Positions 25,980-37,216 of a DNA stretch of 64,000 nt are shown piece after piece. This DNA comes from Oscillospiraceae bacterium (GTDB lineage: Bacteria > Bacillota > Clostridia > Oscillospirales > Oscillospiraceae), in contig JAFTIZ010000005.1 in NCBI GenBank assembly GCA_017456645.1, forward strand, positions 1 to 64,000. Reading direction: 5' to 3'. Positions within the stretch are counted from its first letter, which is position 1. Every line of letters begins with the position of its first letter. Below the pieces are notes generated by a model. It was not told the origin of the DNA. It saw only the letters and a program-made list of their open reading frames with translations, and did not search any database. Position numbers and translations under genes: made by a program.

Positions 25980-26209
25980 ATAAATGCCGAGATGGGGAGG
26001 TTCTGCCTCTGTTCCGTTCAGAGAGTGTCCGGTTGGTGCGAGGACATATGGAAGGATGCGGATGGTCGCCCCGGAGCTGTTTTTCTGAAATCGCAGTAGG
26101 GAAGACCGGGTGTGCCCGTTACAGCAGTTTGAGTGCCCGCAAGGGAATTCAGGTGGTACCGCGGAAAGGTAATTTTTCGCCCTGAGAGTATGTGCTCTCA
26201 GGGCGTTTC
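25980..26209 (+). promoter_or_regulatory. T-box riboswitch leader, valine specifier
   Basis: Stem I has GAGATGGGGAGG, AGAGAG and CCGGTTGGTGCGAGGACAT. GTC (26065-26067, Val) lies at the specifier position before GCCCCGGAG, the same spacing as TAC in the tyrS leader. The T-box core AATTCAGGTGGTACCGCGG is at 26146-26164. The terminator is a perfect 11-bp stem (26178-26188/26195-26205) with TTTCTTATTTT after it. It should allow valS expression when tRNA-Val is uncharged. Confidence 0.94.
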
Positions 26210-26234
26210 TTATTTTGAAAAGGAGTGTATTCAA

Positions 26235-28880
26235 ATGGTAAGAGAACTGCCGAAGGTGTATGAGCCTCAGCAAGTCGAAAACGAGATCTACAAAATGTGG
26301 GAGGACAACGGCTACTTCAAGCCTCAGGGCAAGGAAGGCGCCAAGCCCTTCACCATCGTCATGCCGCCCCCCAATGTTACCGGTCAGCTGCACATGGGTC
26401 ACGCCATGGACGCAACACTGCAGGATACTCTGATTCGCTTCAAGCGGATGCAGGGCTATGATGCCTTGTGGGTGCCCGGTGTTGATCACGCAGGCATCGC
26501 CACCCAGATTAAGGTGGAAGAAGAATTGCGCAAGAACGAAGGTTTGAGCCGCTACGATCTGGGACGTGAAAAGTTCCTGGAGCGAGTTTGGGATTGGAAG
26601 CAGAAGTACGGCAACCGCATCGTTGAGCAGCAGAAGAAGCTGGGCGCTTCCTGCGATTGGGATCGCTCCCGTTTCACCATGGATGAGGGTTGCTCCAAGG
26701 CTGTCCGCGAAGTGTTCGTTTCCCTATATGAAAAGGGTCTGATCTATAAAGGCAGCCGTATCATCAACTGGTGCCCCAACTGTGTCACCGCTTTGTCCGA
26801 TGCCGAGGTCGAGTATGTGGATAAGCCCGGTCATCTGTGGCATATCCGTTATCCTCTTGCTGACGGCACCGGCGAGGTTGTGGTTGCTACCACCCGTCCT
26901 GAGACCATGCTGGGCGATACCGGTGTCTGTGTCAACCCTAACGATGAGCGCTATAAGGACATCGTGGGTAAGACCGTGATCCTGCCTCTGGTGAACAAGG
27001 AGATCCCCATCGTTGCCGATGACTATGCCGAGATGGAATTCGGTACCGGCTGCGTTAAGATGACTCCCGCCCATGACCCCAACGACTTTGAGGTTGGTCT
27101 GCGGCATAATCTGGAGGTCATCCGTGTTCTGGATGACAACGGCAAGGTCAACGCTCTTGGCGGCAAGTACGAAGGCATGGATCGCTATGACGCCCGTAAG
27201 CAGATCGTTGCGGATCTGGAGGCCGGCGGATATCTGGTGAAGATCGAGGATCACGCCCACAATGTCGGCACCTGCTACCGCTGCCACAAGGATGTTGAGC
27301 CCATTATCTCCGCCCAGTGGTTCGTGAAGATGAAGCCCCTGGCCAAGGAAGCCATTCGTGTGGTCAAGGAAGGCGAAACCAAGTTCGTTCCCGAGCGTTT
27401 CAGCAAGACCTACATGAACTGGATGGAAAACGTCCGTGACTGGTGCATTTCCCGTCAGCTGTGGTGGGGTCACCAGATTCCTGCGTGGACTTGTGCCGAT
27501 TGCGGTCATATCACCGTTTCCCGTACCGATGCCTGCACCTGTGAAAAGTGCGGCAGTGCCAATATCACCCGAGAAGAGGACGTGCTGGACACCTGGTTCA
27601 GCTCCGCTCTGTGGCCCTTTGAGACTCTGGGCTGGCCAGATCTGGATGCTGAGGATCTGAAGAAATTCTACCCCACCGACGTGCTGGTCACTGGCTATGA
27701 CATCATTTTCTTCTGGGTTTCCAGAATGATCTTCTCCGGCTGCGAGCATACCGGTAAGACCCCCTTCCACACCGTGCTGATCCACGGTCTTGTCCGTGAC
27801 GATAAGGGAAGAAAGATGTCCAAGAGTCTGGGCAACGGCATCGATCCTCTGGAAATGATCGAAAAGTACGGCTGCGATGCCCTGCGTATGAACATGGTCA
27901 CCGGCAACAGCCCCGGAAACGATATGCGTTTCTATGTGGAGCGCTGCGAGGCCATGCGTAACTTCGCCAATAAGCTCTGGAACGCCAGCCGTTACGTGCT
28001 GATGAACCTGAGCCCCGATGCGGTCAATGTTCTGCCTGCTATCGATAAGTTGGAGATCGCTGACAAGTGGGTGCTCAGTAAGCTCAACAGCCTGATCGCC
28101 GATGTCACCGAGAACATGGAAAAGTATGAGCTGGGTGTTGCCATCCAGAAGATCTACGACTTCATCTGGGATACCTACTGCGACTGGTACATCGAGCTGA
28201 CCAAGGCTCGCCTGTACGCCGAGGACAGCGATCGCAAGCAGACCGCTATGCAGGTGCTGGTGTATGTGCTGGATCAGGTGCTGCGGCTGCTGCATCCTTA
28301 CATGCCTTTCATCACCGAGGAGATCTGGCAGTCTATTCCCCATGAGGGTAATGCGCTGATCGTGGCTCAGTGGCCTGAGTACCGTGAGGATCTGGCATTC
28401 AAGGCAGAGGAAGCGCAGATGGAGTCCGTCATGGAAGCCATTCGTGCCATCCGCGCCCGCCGCACGGAGATGAACGTACCTCCCAGCAAGAAGGCTGCAC
28501 TGTATATCCTGTCCGCTAAGAAGCAGATCTTTGCCGAGGGCGAGGGCTTCCTGCAGCGTCTGGCTTATGCCGATGAGGTGACCATGCTGGATGCCGAGCC
28601 TGAGAACCTGGATGGCATGGTGACCATCACCACCGCCGATGCGAAGCTGTATATCCCTATGGGTCAACTGGTTGATGTCGCCAAGGAAGTGGCCCGAATC
28701 AGCAAGGAGCTGGAAAATGCTCGTAAGTTCCTGAGCTCTCTGGAGAGCAAGCTGAGCAATGAAAACTTTGTTTCCCGCGCCCCTGAGGCTGTTGTCAACG
28801 CCGAGCGGGAAAAGGCCGCGAAGCACCGCGACCTGATCGCTCAGCTGGAGCAGAGTCTGGCGGCTATGGAAAAGCTGTAA
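26235..28880 (+). CDS. valS: Valyl-tRNA synthetase
   Basis: An 881-residue class I synthetase. The HIGH-type motif is HMGHAMD, preceded by PPPNVTGQL; the editing (CP1) domain contains TTRPETMLGDTGV; a zinc-ribbon-like CADCGHI...CEKCGS lies in the insert; KMSKSLGNGIDP is the KMSKS loop; a C-terminal coiled-coil arm (about 815-881) ends the protein. The ATG at 26235 follows AAAAGGAG and sits just past the T-box terminator. It is monocistronic. Confidence 0.97.
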   Translation: MVRELPKVYEPQQVENEIYKMWEDNGYFKPQGKEGAKPFTIVMPPPNVTGQLHMGHAMDATLQDTLIRFKRMQGYDALWVPGVDHAGIATQIKVEEELRKNEGLSRYDLGREKFLERVWDWKQKYGNRIVEQQKKLGASCDWDRSRFTMDEGCSKAVREVFVSLYEKGLIYKGSRIINWCPNCVTALSDAEVEYVDKPGHLWHIRYPLADGTGEVVVATTRPETMLGDTGVCVNPNDERYKDIVGKTVILPLVNKEIPIVADDYAEMEFGTGCVKMTPAHDPNDFEVGLRHNLEVIRVLDDNGKVNALGGKYEGMDRYDARKQIVADLEAGGYLVKIEDHAHNVGTCYRCHKDVEPIISAQWFVKMKPLAKEAIRVVKEGETKFVPERFSKTYMNWMENVRDWCISRQLWWGHQIPAWTCADCGHITVSRTDACTCEKCGSANITREEDVLDTWFSSALWPFETLGWPDLDAEDLKKFYPTDVLVTGYDIIFFWVSRMIFSGCEHTGKTPFHTVLIHGLVRDDKGRKMSKSLGNGIDPLEMIEKYGCDALRMNMVTGNSPGNDMRFYVERCEAMRNFANKLWNASRYVLMNLSPDAVNVLPAIDKLEIADKWVLSKLNSLIADVTENMEKYELGVAIQKIYDFIWDTYCDWYIELTKARLYAEDSDRKQTAMQVLVYVLDQVLRLLHPYMPFITEEIWQSIPHEGNALIVAQWPEYREDLAFKAEEAQMESVMEAIRAIRARRTEMNVPPSKKAALYILSAKKQIFAEGEGFLQRLAYADEVTMLDAEPENLDGMVTITTADAKLYIPMGQLVDVAKEVARISKELENARKFLSSLESKLSNENFVSRAPEAVVNAEREKAAKHRDLIAQLEQSLAAMEKL

Positions 28881-28893
28881 TTGCATAAACTAT

Positions 28894-28921
28894 GGCTGCT
28901 GCGTATTCTTACGCAGCAGCC
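28894..28921 (+). terminator. Terminator after valS
   Basis: A perfect 12-bp stem GGCTGCTGCGTA with TTCT loop, followed by TTTATTTATTT. Confidence 0.9.
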
Positions 28922-29013
28922 TTTATTTATTTCCAGTCGCTCCCGATTCCGACGGCAAATCCTGATTGGTTAATTTATACTGTTGTTGCCAAAAATGAAG
29001 GAGGAACCGATTT

Positions 29014-29331
29014 ATGCAATTTACCAGTTTCCTGCAGGATGGACATTTGACAGTCGCGCTGACCGGTGAGATCGATCATCACTGCGCCAAGCATTACATT
29101 CAATGCATCGCAGCCAAGATCGAAGCCTATACACCATCGATCTGCGTGCTGGATTTTAAGGAAGTTTCGTTTGTAGACTCGTCGGGCATCGCCGTGGTGA
29201 TCAATGCCTTGCGCAGCATGACGCAGATCGAAGGTACGTTAATGCTGGCTGGCTTGACCGAGCAGCCGATGAAGGTTTTCCGGGCATCCGGTATCGATAA
29301 ATTAGTTCAAATCAAGGAGGCAGTATCATGA
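29014..29331 (+). CDS. spoIIAA: Anti-sigma F factor antagonist SpoIIAA
   Basis: A 105-residue STAS protein. The phosphorylatable serine lies in VSFVDSSGIAVVINALR, where the second Ser matches SpoIIAA Ser58. It frees sigma F by binding SpoIIAB in the forespore. AAGGAGGA precedes the ATG. First gene of the complete spoIIA operon; it overlaps spoIIAB by 4 bases. No convincing sigma-H promoter could be read upstream. Confidence 0.95.
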   Translation: MQFTSFLQDGHLTVALTGEIDHHCAKHYIQCIAAKIEAYTPSICVLDFKEVSFVDSSGIAVVINALRSMTQIEGTLMLAGLTEQPMKVFRASGIDKLVQIKEAVS

Positions 29332-29759
29332 AATTCGAAAACTATATGACGTTGGAATTTCCCAGCAAATCCAGCAACGAGGCCTTTGCCCGTTCTGCAG
29401 TGGCCTGCTTTGCCGCCCAGCTGGATCCGACTATGGAGGAACTGGGTGACATCCGCACCGCTGTTTCCGAGGCGGTGACCAATGCGATTGTCCATGCCTA
29501 TCCCGATGAACTGGGCACAGTCACAGTTCGTTGCCGCATTCTGAAAGGGAACACGCTGGATATTGTGGTCAAAGACAAGGGTATCGGAATTTCAGATATC
29601 GAGCAGGCGCGAAAGCCTATGTTCACCACCGGCGGTATGGATCGCAGCGGCATGGGCTTTACGATCATGGAAAGTTTCATGACCAATCTGGACATTACCT
29701 CTGAGCCGGGGAAGGGCACAACCGTACATATGCGGCGCAAGCTGCAGCGAAGAAAATGA
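29328..29759 (+). CDS. spoIIAB: Anti-sigma F factor SpoIIAB
   Basis: A 143-residue GHKL serine kinase that holds sigma F inactive and phosphorylates SpoIIAA. The N box is VSEAVTNAIVHAY, the G1 box VKDKGIGISDIEQA and the G2 region MDRSGMGFTIMESFM. ATP contacts are all present, so it should be active. Overlaps of 4 bases with both neighbours indicate translational coupling and fixed stoichiometry. Confidence 0.96.
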   Translation: MKFENYMTLEFPSKSSNEAFARSAVACFAAQLDPTMEELGDIRTAVSEAVTNAIVHAYPDELGTVTVRCRILKGNTLDIVVKDKGIGISDIEQARKPMFTTGGMDRSGMGFTIMESFMTNLDITSEPGKGTTVHMRRKLQRRK

Positions 29760-30460
29760 GTCGGACGGAGGAATTGATCGCGCTGGCTCAGGCTGGAGAT
29801 CAGGAAGCAGGGGAGATGCTGGTAAATGAAAATTCAGGGCTGATCTGGTCGGTGGCACGCCGGTTCATCGGCAGGGGAACGGAAACGGAGGATCTCTATC
29901 AGCTTGGTTGCATCGGTTTTTTGAAGGCGGTAGAGGGTTTCGATCCGGAGTTTGGAACCCAATTTTCCACTTATGCGGTACCGAAAATTGCTGGGGAGAT
30001 TCGACGATTTTTGCGGGACGACGGTGCAATTAAGGTTTCCCGAACCCTCAAAGAGCAGGCGGCTTCCATCAAATCCATGCGCAATCAGTTGACTGCGTCC
30101 TTGGGTCGTGAGCCGACAGTTGCGGAGATCGCAAGTAAGACCGGTCTGACTCCGGAAGAGATCGCTCTGGCTGAGACCGCCACCGCTAGCACGGAATCCA
30201 TCAATCGGGAGCTAGGGGATGAGGGGTTCTCCCTTGAGAATATCCTGACGGATACAGAAACGGAAGAAAAGCTGCTGGAGAAGATCTCCCTTCGGCAGGC
30301 TATCGAAAAGTTGCCGGAGCGGGAAAACCTTGTTATCAAGCTGCGATTTTATCATGGTTTGACCCAGGAAAGGGTGTCTAAAGTGCTGTCCGTAAGTCAG
30401 GTTCAGGTGTCAAGAATCGAGAAGAAAGCACTGGCTGGTTTAAGAGAACTACTGAAGTGA
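29756..30460 (+). CDS. sigF: RNA polymerase sporulation sigma factor SigF
   Basis: A 234-residue sigma-70 family factor with regions 2 (DLYQLGCIGFLKAVEGFDP, FSTYAVPKIAGEIRRFLRDD), 3 (LKEQAASIKSMRNQLTASLGREP) and 4 (LPERENLVIKLRFYHGLTQ...SQVQVSRIEKKAL). In the spoIIA operon it is the first forespore-specific sigma factor. Its presence with SpoIIAA/AB is direct evidence that the organism has the sporulation programme. Confidence 0.96.
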   Translation: MSRTEELIALAQAGDQEAGEMLVNENSGLIWSVARRFIGRGTETEDLYQLGCIGFLKAVEGFDPEFGTQFSTYAVPKIAGEIRRFLRDDGAIKVSRTLKEQAASIKSMRNQLTASLGREPTVAEIASKTGLTPEEIALAETATASTESINRELGDEGFSLENILTDTETEEKLLEKISLRQAIEKLPERENLVIKLRFYHGLTQERVSKVLSVSQVQVSRIEKKALAGLRELLK

Positions 30461-30478
30461 TTTCTGTCAAAATACTTC

Positions 30479-30507
30479 TTTACCTTTCTGACAAAATGCG
30501 CTAAAAT
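30479..30507 (+). promoter_or_regulatory. pcrA promoter
   Basis: TTTACC (30479-30484), a 17-base spacer and TAAAAT (30502-30507), about 30 bases before the start codon. Confidence 0.5.
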
Positions 30508-30536
30508 AATAGCATTACAGATAGATAGGTGCTTCT

Positions 30537-32933
30537 ATGAACAGTGATTTTGAGACTCGATTTATAACTGCGCGTCGGCGGTATATTGCCGCCCAGTTTT
30601 CCAATCTGAATGATATGCAGCAGCAGGCCGTTCTGACCACGGAAGGGCCTCTTTTGCTTTTGGCCGGTGCCGGCAGCGGCAAGACTACGGTGCTGATCAA
30701 TCGAATTGCCAACCTGATCCGTTTCGGCTGCGGCAGTGACTCCGACCTGATCCCTGACACGGTAACGGAGGAGGATCTGACGTTTCTGGAGCAGCTGCAG
30801 GAACCTGTGTCCGATTTTGACCGGCGCAGAGCAGACCTGCTCTGCGCCGTAGAGCCCGCTGCGCCGTGGAGCATCATTGCCATTACCTTTACCAACAAGG
30901 CCGCCAATGAGCTGAAGGAGCGCTTGGATCGCATTCTGGACGATGGCGGTCAGGATGTTTGGGCCATGACCTTCCACTCAGCCTGCTGCCGGATTTTGCG
31001 TCGGGATATTGACCGGCTGGGGTATACCAGCCATTTCACCATTTACGATCAAGCAGATTCCGAGAGGATGATGAAGGAGATCATCAAGGACATGGGTCTG
31101 GATGATAAGACCTTCCCGGTGAAGTACGTGCTGGGCGCCATTGGCCGTGAGAAGGACGCCGGCACCACACCTGAGCGGATGCTGAGCCGGGCGGAGATGG
31201 TCAATGATATCCGCGCGATCCACATTGCACGGGCGTACAAGAACTATCAGCAGCGGCTGAAGGAAAATAACGCGCTGGATTTTGACGATATTATCTTCCA
31301 GACCGTCAAGCTTCTACAGGAGAATGAAGATATCCGCACCTATTACCAGCGCAAGTTCCGTTACGTTCTGGTGGACGAGTATCAGGATACCAACCATATG
31401 CAGTACCTGCTGACAAGCCTGCTTGCAGGCGGCCGGGAGAATATCTGTGTGGTGGGTGATGACGACCAGAGTATTTACCGTTTCCGTGGCGCTACCATCG
31501 AAAACATCCTTAACTTTGAAAAGCAATATAAGGGCAGCAGGATCATCCGTCTGGAGCAGAACTACCGCTCTACGCAATCCATACTGAATGCCGCTAATTC
31601 CGTCATTGCCCACAATCTGGGCCGCAAGGGCAAACGGCTCTGGACGGCCAATGAAGCAGGCGATCCTGTTACCGTTTACGAAGCGGCGGATGAAGGCGCG
31701 GAGGCGAATTTTGTCGCCAGCCAGATCATTTCCAAATCCAAGGGCAAAGGCTTTGGCGAATACGCCATTTTGTACCGCACCAACGCACAATCCAACGCCA
31801 TCGAGTATGCCTTCAAGCGCAACGGCATTCCGTACCGAATCATCGGCGGCACCCGGTTCTTTGATCGGGCGGAAGTCAAGGACATGCTGGCATATCTGTG
31901 CGTGATCAACAATCGATCCGACGATCTGCGGCTCAAGCGCATTATCAACAATCCTCCCAGAGGGCTGGGCGCAAAAACCATTGAGACCACCGAGCGCATG
32001 GCTCAGGCAGCGGGTGTGCCTATTTACAGTGTAGTGTCCGATCCGTATTCTTTCGGCCCTCTGGAGAAGTCCGCCGCCAAGCTCATGCAGTTCACGATTC
32101 TGATTGAGGAACTGGCTCAGCTGCTGGATGACGGCATGAGCCTGCCGGAATTTTACGACGAGGTGGTTCGCCGCTCCGGTTACGGCGATATGCTGGAGAT
32201 GAAGCCCACAGAGGAAAACAAGACCCGTCTGGAAAACGTTCGGGAATTGAAGTCCAGCATCAATGCGTATCTGGAAAATACCGATTGTCCCACTCTTGCA
32301 GGCTTTTTGGAGGAAGTATCGCTGTACACCGATATCGAGCAGTACAACGATGGTGATGATGCGGTAGTCATGATGACGATGCACTCCGCCAAAGGCCTTG
32401 AATTTCCTCATGTGTTTCTTGTAGGCTTTGAGGACGGTCTGTTCCCCGGTATGCGAGCCATCGGCGACGGCGAGGAGATGGAGGAGGAGCGGCGGCTTTG
32501 CTATGTTGCCATCACCCGTGCCAAGCGGACACTGACCATTTCCCACGCCCGTCAGCGTATGCTTTACGGACGGACAAGTGCCGCAATGGCATCCCGTTTT
32601 TTGAAGGAGATTCCGGAAAACACCATCGTCAAGAAAGGTGGTTACCGGCAGGCTCCGGAGTATCAGACCTTCGGATACGGCAGCTACCGCAGCGTCCCCG
32701 CACCGCAGAGCGAACCCAAGCGGCAAATTCCGGTGTATACGACCACAGCCGAAAAGACTACCTATCTGGATGTCAGCAAGGGCGACATGGTAGAGCATGC
32801 GGCCTTCGGTCGTGGTCTTGTTCTCTCCGTTATGAAGATGGGCGGAGATGCGCTGCTGGAGATCGCCTTTGATCAGATCGGAACAAAGAAGCTCATGGCG
32901 AAAACCGCTTCCGCGCATATGAAAAAGCTATAA
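30537..32933 (+). CDS. pcrA: UvrD/PcrA-type 3'-5' DNA helicase
   Basis: A 798-residue superfamily 1A helicase: NLNDMQQQAV (Q motif), Walker A GAGSGKTT, AITFTNKAANELKER (Ia), LVDEYQDTN (II), VGDDDQSIYRFRGA (III), LEQNYRST (IV), VMMTMHSAKGLEF (V) and RLCYVAITRAK (VI). The first 1A domain carries an insert of about 45 residues (RFGCGSDSDLIPD to RRADLLC) not found in standard PcrA. A C-terminal tudor-like segment (KGDMVEHAAFGRGLVLS) is typical of PcrA. Roles: nucleotide excision repair and removal of blocked replication or transcription complexes. Confidence 0.94.
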   Translation: MNSDFETRFITARRRYIAAQFSNLNDMQQQAVLTTEGPLLLLAGAGSGKTTVLINRIANLIRFGCGSDSDLIPDTVTEEDLTFLEQLQEPVSDFDRRRADLLCAVEPAAPWSIIAITFTNKAANELKERLDRILDDGGQDVWAMTFHSACCRILRRDIDRLGYTSHFTIYDQADSERMMKEIIKDMGLDDKTFPVKYVLGAIGREKDAGTTPERMLSRAEMVNDIRAIHIARAYKNYQQRLKENNALDFDDIIFQTVKLLQENEDIRTYYQRKFRYVLVDEYQDTNHMQYLLTSLLAGGRENICVVGDDDQSIYRFRGATIENILNFEKQYKGSRIIRLEQNYRSTQSILNAANSVIAHNLGRKGKRLWTANEAGDPVTVYEAADEGAEANFVASQIISKSKGKGFGEYAILYRTNAQSNAIEYAFKRNGIPYRIIGGTRFFDRAEVKDMLAYLCVINNRSDDLRLKRIINNPPRGLGAKTIETTERMAQAAGVPIYSVVSDPYSFGPLEKSAAKLMQFTILIEELAQLLDDGMSLPEFYDEVVRRSGYGDMLEMKPTEENKTRLENVRELKSSINAYLENTDCPTLAGFLEEVSLYTDIEQYNDGDDAVVMMTMHSAKGLEFPHVFLVGFEDGLFPGMRAIGDGEEMEEERRLCYVAITRAKRTLTISHARQRMLYGRTSAAMASRFLKEIPENTIVKKGGYRQAPEYQTFGYGSYRSVPAPQSEPKRQIPVYTTTAEKTTYLDVSKGDMVEHAAFGRGLVLSVMKMGGDALLEIAFDQIGTKKLMAKTASAHMKKL

Positions 32934-32959
32934 TATTTTGCCGATGCGATGCATACGCT
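32932..32959 (+). promoter_or_regulatory. Sigma-E-type promoter for yunB
   Basis: AATATT (32932-32937), a 14-base spacer and CATACGCT (32952-32959), close to the sigma-E consensus (ATATT, 14 bases, CATACAnT). It begins at the pcrA stop and fits the mother-cell expression known for yunB in Bacillus. Confidence 0.6.
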
Positions 32960-32992
32960 CTCAGGGGAACTATTCCGAAGGAGGGGCGTAGC

Positions 32993-35582
<2,590 letters not shown>

Positions 35583-35587
35583 TAGAC

Positions 35588-35616
35588 ACAGCCGGAAAGC
35601 AATGCTTTCCGGCTGT
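35588..35616 (+). terminator. Bidirectional terminator after ligA
   Basis: A perfect 13-bp stem ACAGCCGGAAAGC with AAT loop. The convergent small Cys-rich gene ends 9 bases later. Confidence 0.8.
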
Positions 35617-35624
35617 TGCGTTTA

Positions 35625-35834
35625 TTACAGAGAAAAATCGTGCTCGTCGTATTTGCTGAAATCCAGCGCCTTGGGCTTGGCGGGAATGCGCTTGCACGGA
35701 TCGTATTTGAATTTACGGCATTTTCCGGTATCCGTTACCACGCCCTTGTTGATGCAAAGGAAGGTTTCCTCGTCCATCTGGGTGGCGTTTGCGCAGTAGG
35801 CGCAGGAATGAGGGATTTTCTTTCTGAACAGCAT
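35625..35834 (-). CDS. Small Cys-rich conserved hypothetical protein
   Basis: A 69-residue protein with five cysteines: CAYC (11, 14), then Cys27, Cys39 and Cys47. The spacing suggests a small zinc site (CxxC, C, C). Short, basic and without membrane segments. No family name was recognised, although similar short CAYCxxA proteins occur in Clostridia. It lies convergent to ligA and 32 bases downstream of ylbJ on the same strand, so it could be co-transcribed at sporulation. Confidence 0.6.
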   Translation of the reverse strand: MLFRKKIPHSCAYCANATQMDEETFLCINKGVVTDTGKCRKFKYDPCKRIPAKPKALDFSKYDEHDFSL

Positions 35835-35866
35835 AGCAGTTGTCCTCTCGTCGGTTGATGGGGCTA

Positions 35867-36853
35867 TTATACTACAACTATCTGTGGATTTCTACATCTT
35901 TTTTCGGATTTTCTAAGAAGAATACCGAATAGAATGCTGAAAACACAGGGGATTACGAAATATGTCGTAGTGCAAAGGACACAGGCAAGGGTCGCGCTGA
36001 TTGCACATTGCAGGAGTTTTCCCGGGAAATATAGGCCGGTGTCCACGTTGCCGGCTGCAAAATAGGATTGGATCGCGACACAAAATCCTCCGAAGCCCAA
36101 AAATGTGGCGCACAGAATGAACCTCAGACGGGTGTTATCGATTGCCCCAAGCCCCAAACAGCCGTTTGACAGCTCCAGAAAACCGGTAAATGCGATTTGT
36201 ACTTCCGCAGGGAAATACCACATGATCCATCGGTTCAAGAATGCCAGCAGCACCTTAAACAGGATGACCCAGCCACAGACCATAGCCATGGATCGCAGCG
36301 CTTGATTGAGCGAACGGACGGGGGAGACCCTATGATTTTTGACAGCCATGCATCTGCCGCCATTGCCCGGAATGACAAAAGCGACGATCAAAGCAGATAT
36401 AATATGAATCACCATCAGCGCCCATGGAACCCACACTTCATCATACAGCGCACCGCAGACCCCGAATACGAAAGCGGGGCCACAATTGTTACAGAACGCC
36501 AGCATCCTCCGGGCATCTTTTCGTGACAGTGAGCCGCTTTCCATAGCGTTGCAGATGCATTGTGCCCCAACGGGATAACCGCCCAATAATCCCGACAGTA
36601 AGATATATTCCGCCCCCTCCGGTATTCGGCACAACCGCCCTAATGGTCGCAAAATCGACAACCTTTGGCCCATGAATACGGATGAAAGCATATTTGACAG
36701 AAAAAAGAAAGGAAACAGCGTTGGCACCAAAGTGCGAATGCAAAGATTTATGCCATCAGCCGCGCCCAGCAATGCGGTTTTACTGTCAAAGATCAAAAAC
36801 GCAAGGCCGGCCGCCGATAATAGTCCCGTAATCAGATCTGTGCGTCGGTTCAT
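35867..36853 (-). CDS. ylbJ: Sporulation integral membrane protein YlbJ/SpoVV
   Basis: A 328-residue membrane protein with about eight helices and the nucleoside-recognition (Gate) features of the YlbJ family: IRTLVPTLFPFFFLSNML, LSGLLGGYPVGAQ, CNNCGPAFVFG and LELSNGCLGLG. In Bacillus, SpoVV moves dipicolinic acid across the outer forespore membrane. The ATG at 36853 is chosen because GAGGTGG lies 6 bases upstream. It is divergent from yqfC. Confidence 0.9.
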   Translation of the reverse strand: MNRRTDLITGLLSAAGLAFLIFDSKTALLGAADGINLCIRTLVPTLFPFFFLSNMLSSVFMGQRLSILRPLGRLCRIPEGAEYILLSGLLGGYPVGAQCICNAMESGSLSRKDARRMLAFCNNCGPAFVFGVCGALYDEVWVPWALMVIHIISALIVAFVIPGNGGRCMAVKNHRVSPVRSLNQALRSMAMVCGWVILFKVLLAFLNRWIMWYFPAEVQIAFTGFLELSNGCLGLGAIDNTRLRFILCATFLGFGGFCVAIQSYFAAGNVDTGLYFPGKLLQCAISATLACVLCTTTYFVIPCVFSILFGILLRKSEKRCRNPQIVVV

Positions 36854-36870
36854 GTCCACCACCTCGGAAG

Positions 36871-36916
36871 AACCTATGCGCCAATGGTCAAAAACATCCC
36901 TGACAGCTCATAGGAT
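36871..36916. promoter_or_regulatory. Candidate divergent sigma-E -10 elements (ylbJ and yqfC)
   Basis: CATAGGTT on minus (36878-36871) before ylbJ and CATAGGAT on plus (36909-36916) before yqfC resemble the sigma-E -10 CATACAnT. Their -35 regions match only partly (GGATGTT with 13 bases; TCAAAAC with 14 bases), so support is moderate. Confidence 0.4.
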
Positions 36917-36936
36917 TGGTAAAAAGGAGGCGTGGC

Positions 36937-37215
36937 ATGAAACGGAGTAGATGGATGGAACGGCTGGCGGATTCTGCTGATCTTCCGGGGGAAGGCCTTC
37001 CCGGACAGCCGCTGGTAGAGCTTTTGGGTCAGCGAAGAGTGTTGATCGAGCATCATTGCGGTGTTACAGAGTATGGACGGGAGAAAATACATGTGAAGAT
37101 GTCCTACGGCGGTCTGTGCGTTTGTGGCGCGGGTCTTGAGCTTGCCCGAATGAGTGCCGAGCAGCTGATCATTACCGGTCGTGTAGACAGTATCAGCATT
37201 GTCAGGAGGCGGTAG
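36937..37215 (+). CDS. yqfC: Sporulation protein YqfC
   Basis: A 92-residue YabP/YqfC family protein (SRWMERLADSADLPGEGLPG, VLIEHHCGVTEYGREKIHV, ARMSAEQLIITGRVDSISI). YqfC is made in the mother cell and pairs with YqfD, which follows after 1 base. The ATG at 36937 has AAAAGGAGG 7 bases before it. The yqfC-yqfD-phoH-ybeY-era order is the standard Firmicutes cluster. Confidence 0.93.
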   Translation: MKRSRWMERLADSADLPGEGLPGQPLVELLGQRRVLIEHHCGVTEYGREKIHVKMSYGGLCVCGAGLELARMSAEQLIITGRVDSISIVRRR

Positions 37216-37216
37216 G

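Noticed and set aside
24817..25983. A 388-codon plus-strand frame
   Set aside because: It is antisense to the family 2 glycosyltransferase, which has all its motifs, a promoter and a terminator.
26724..28886. A 720-codon minus-strand frame
   Set aside because: It mirrors valS; long antisense frames arise from the strong codon bias of that gene.
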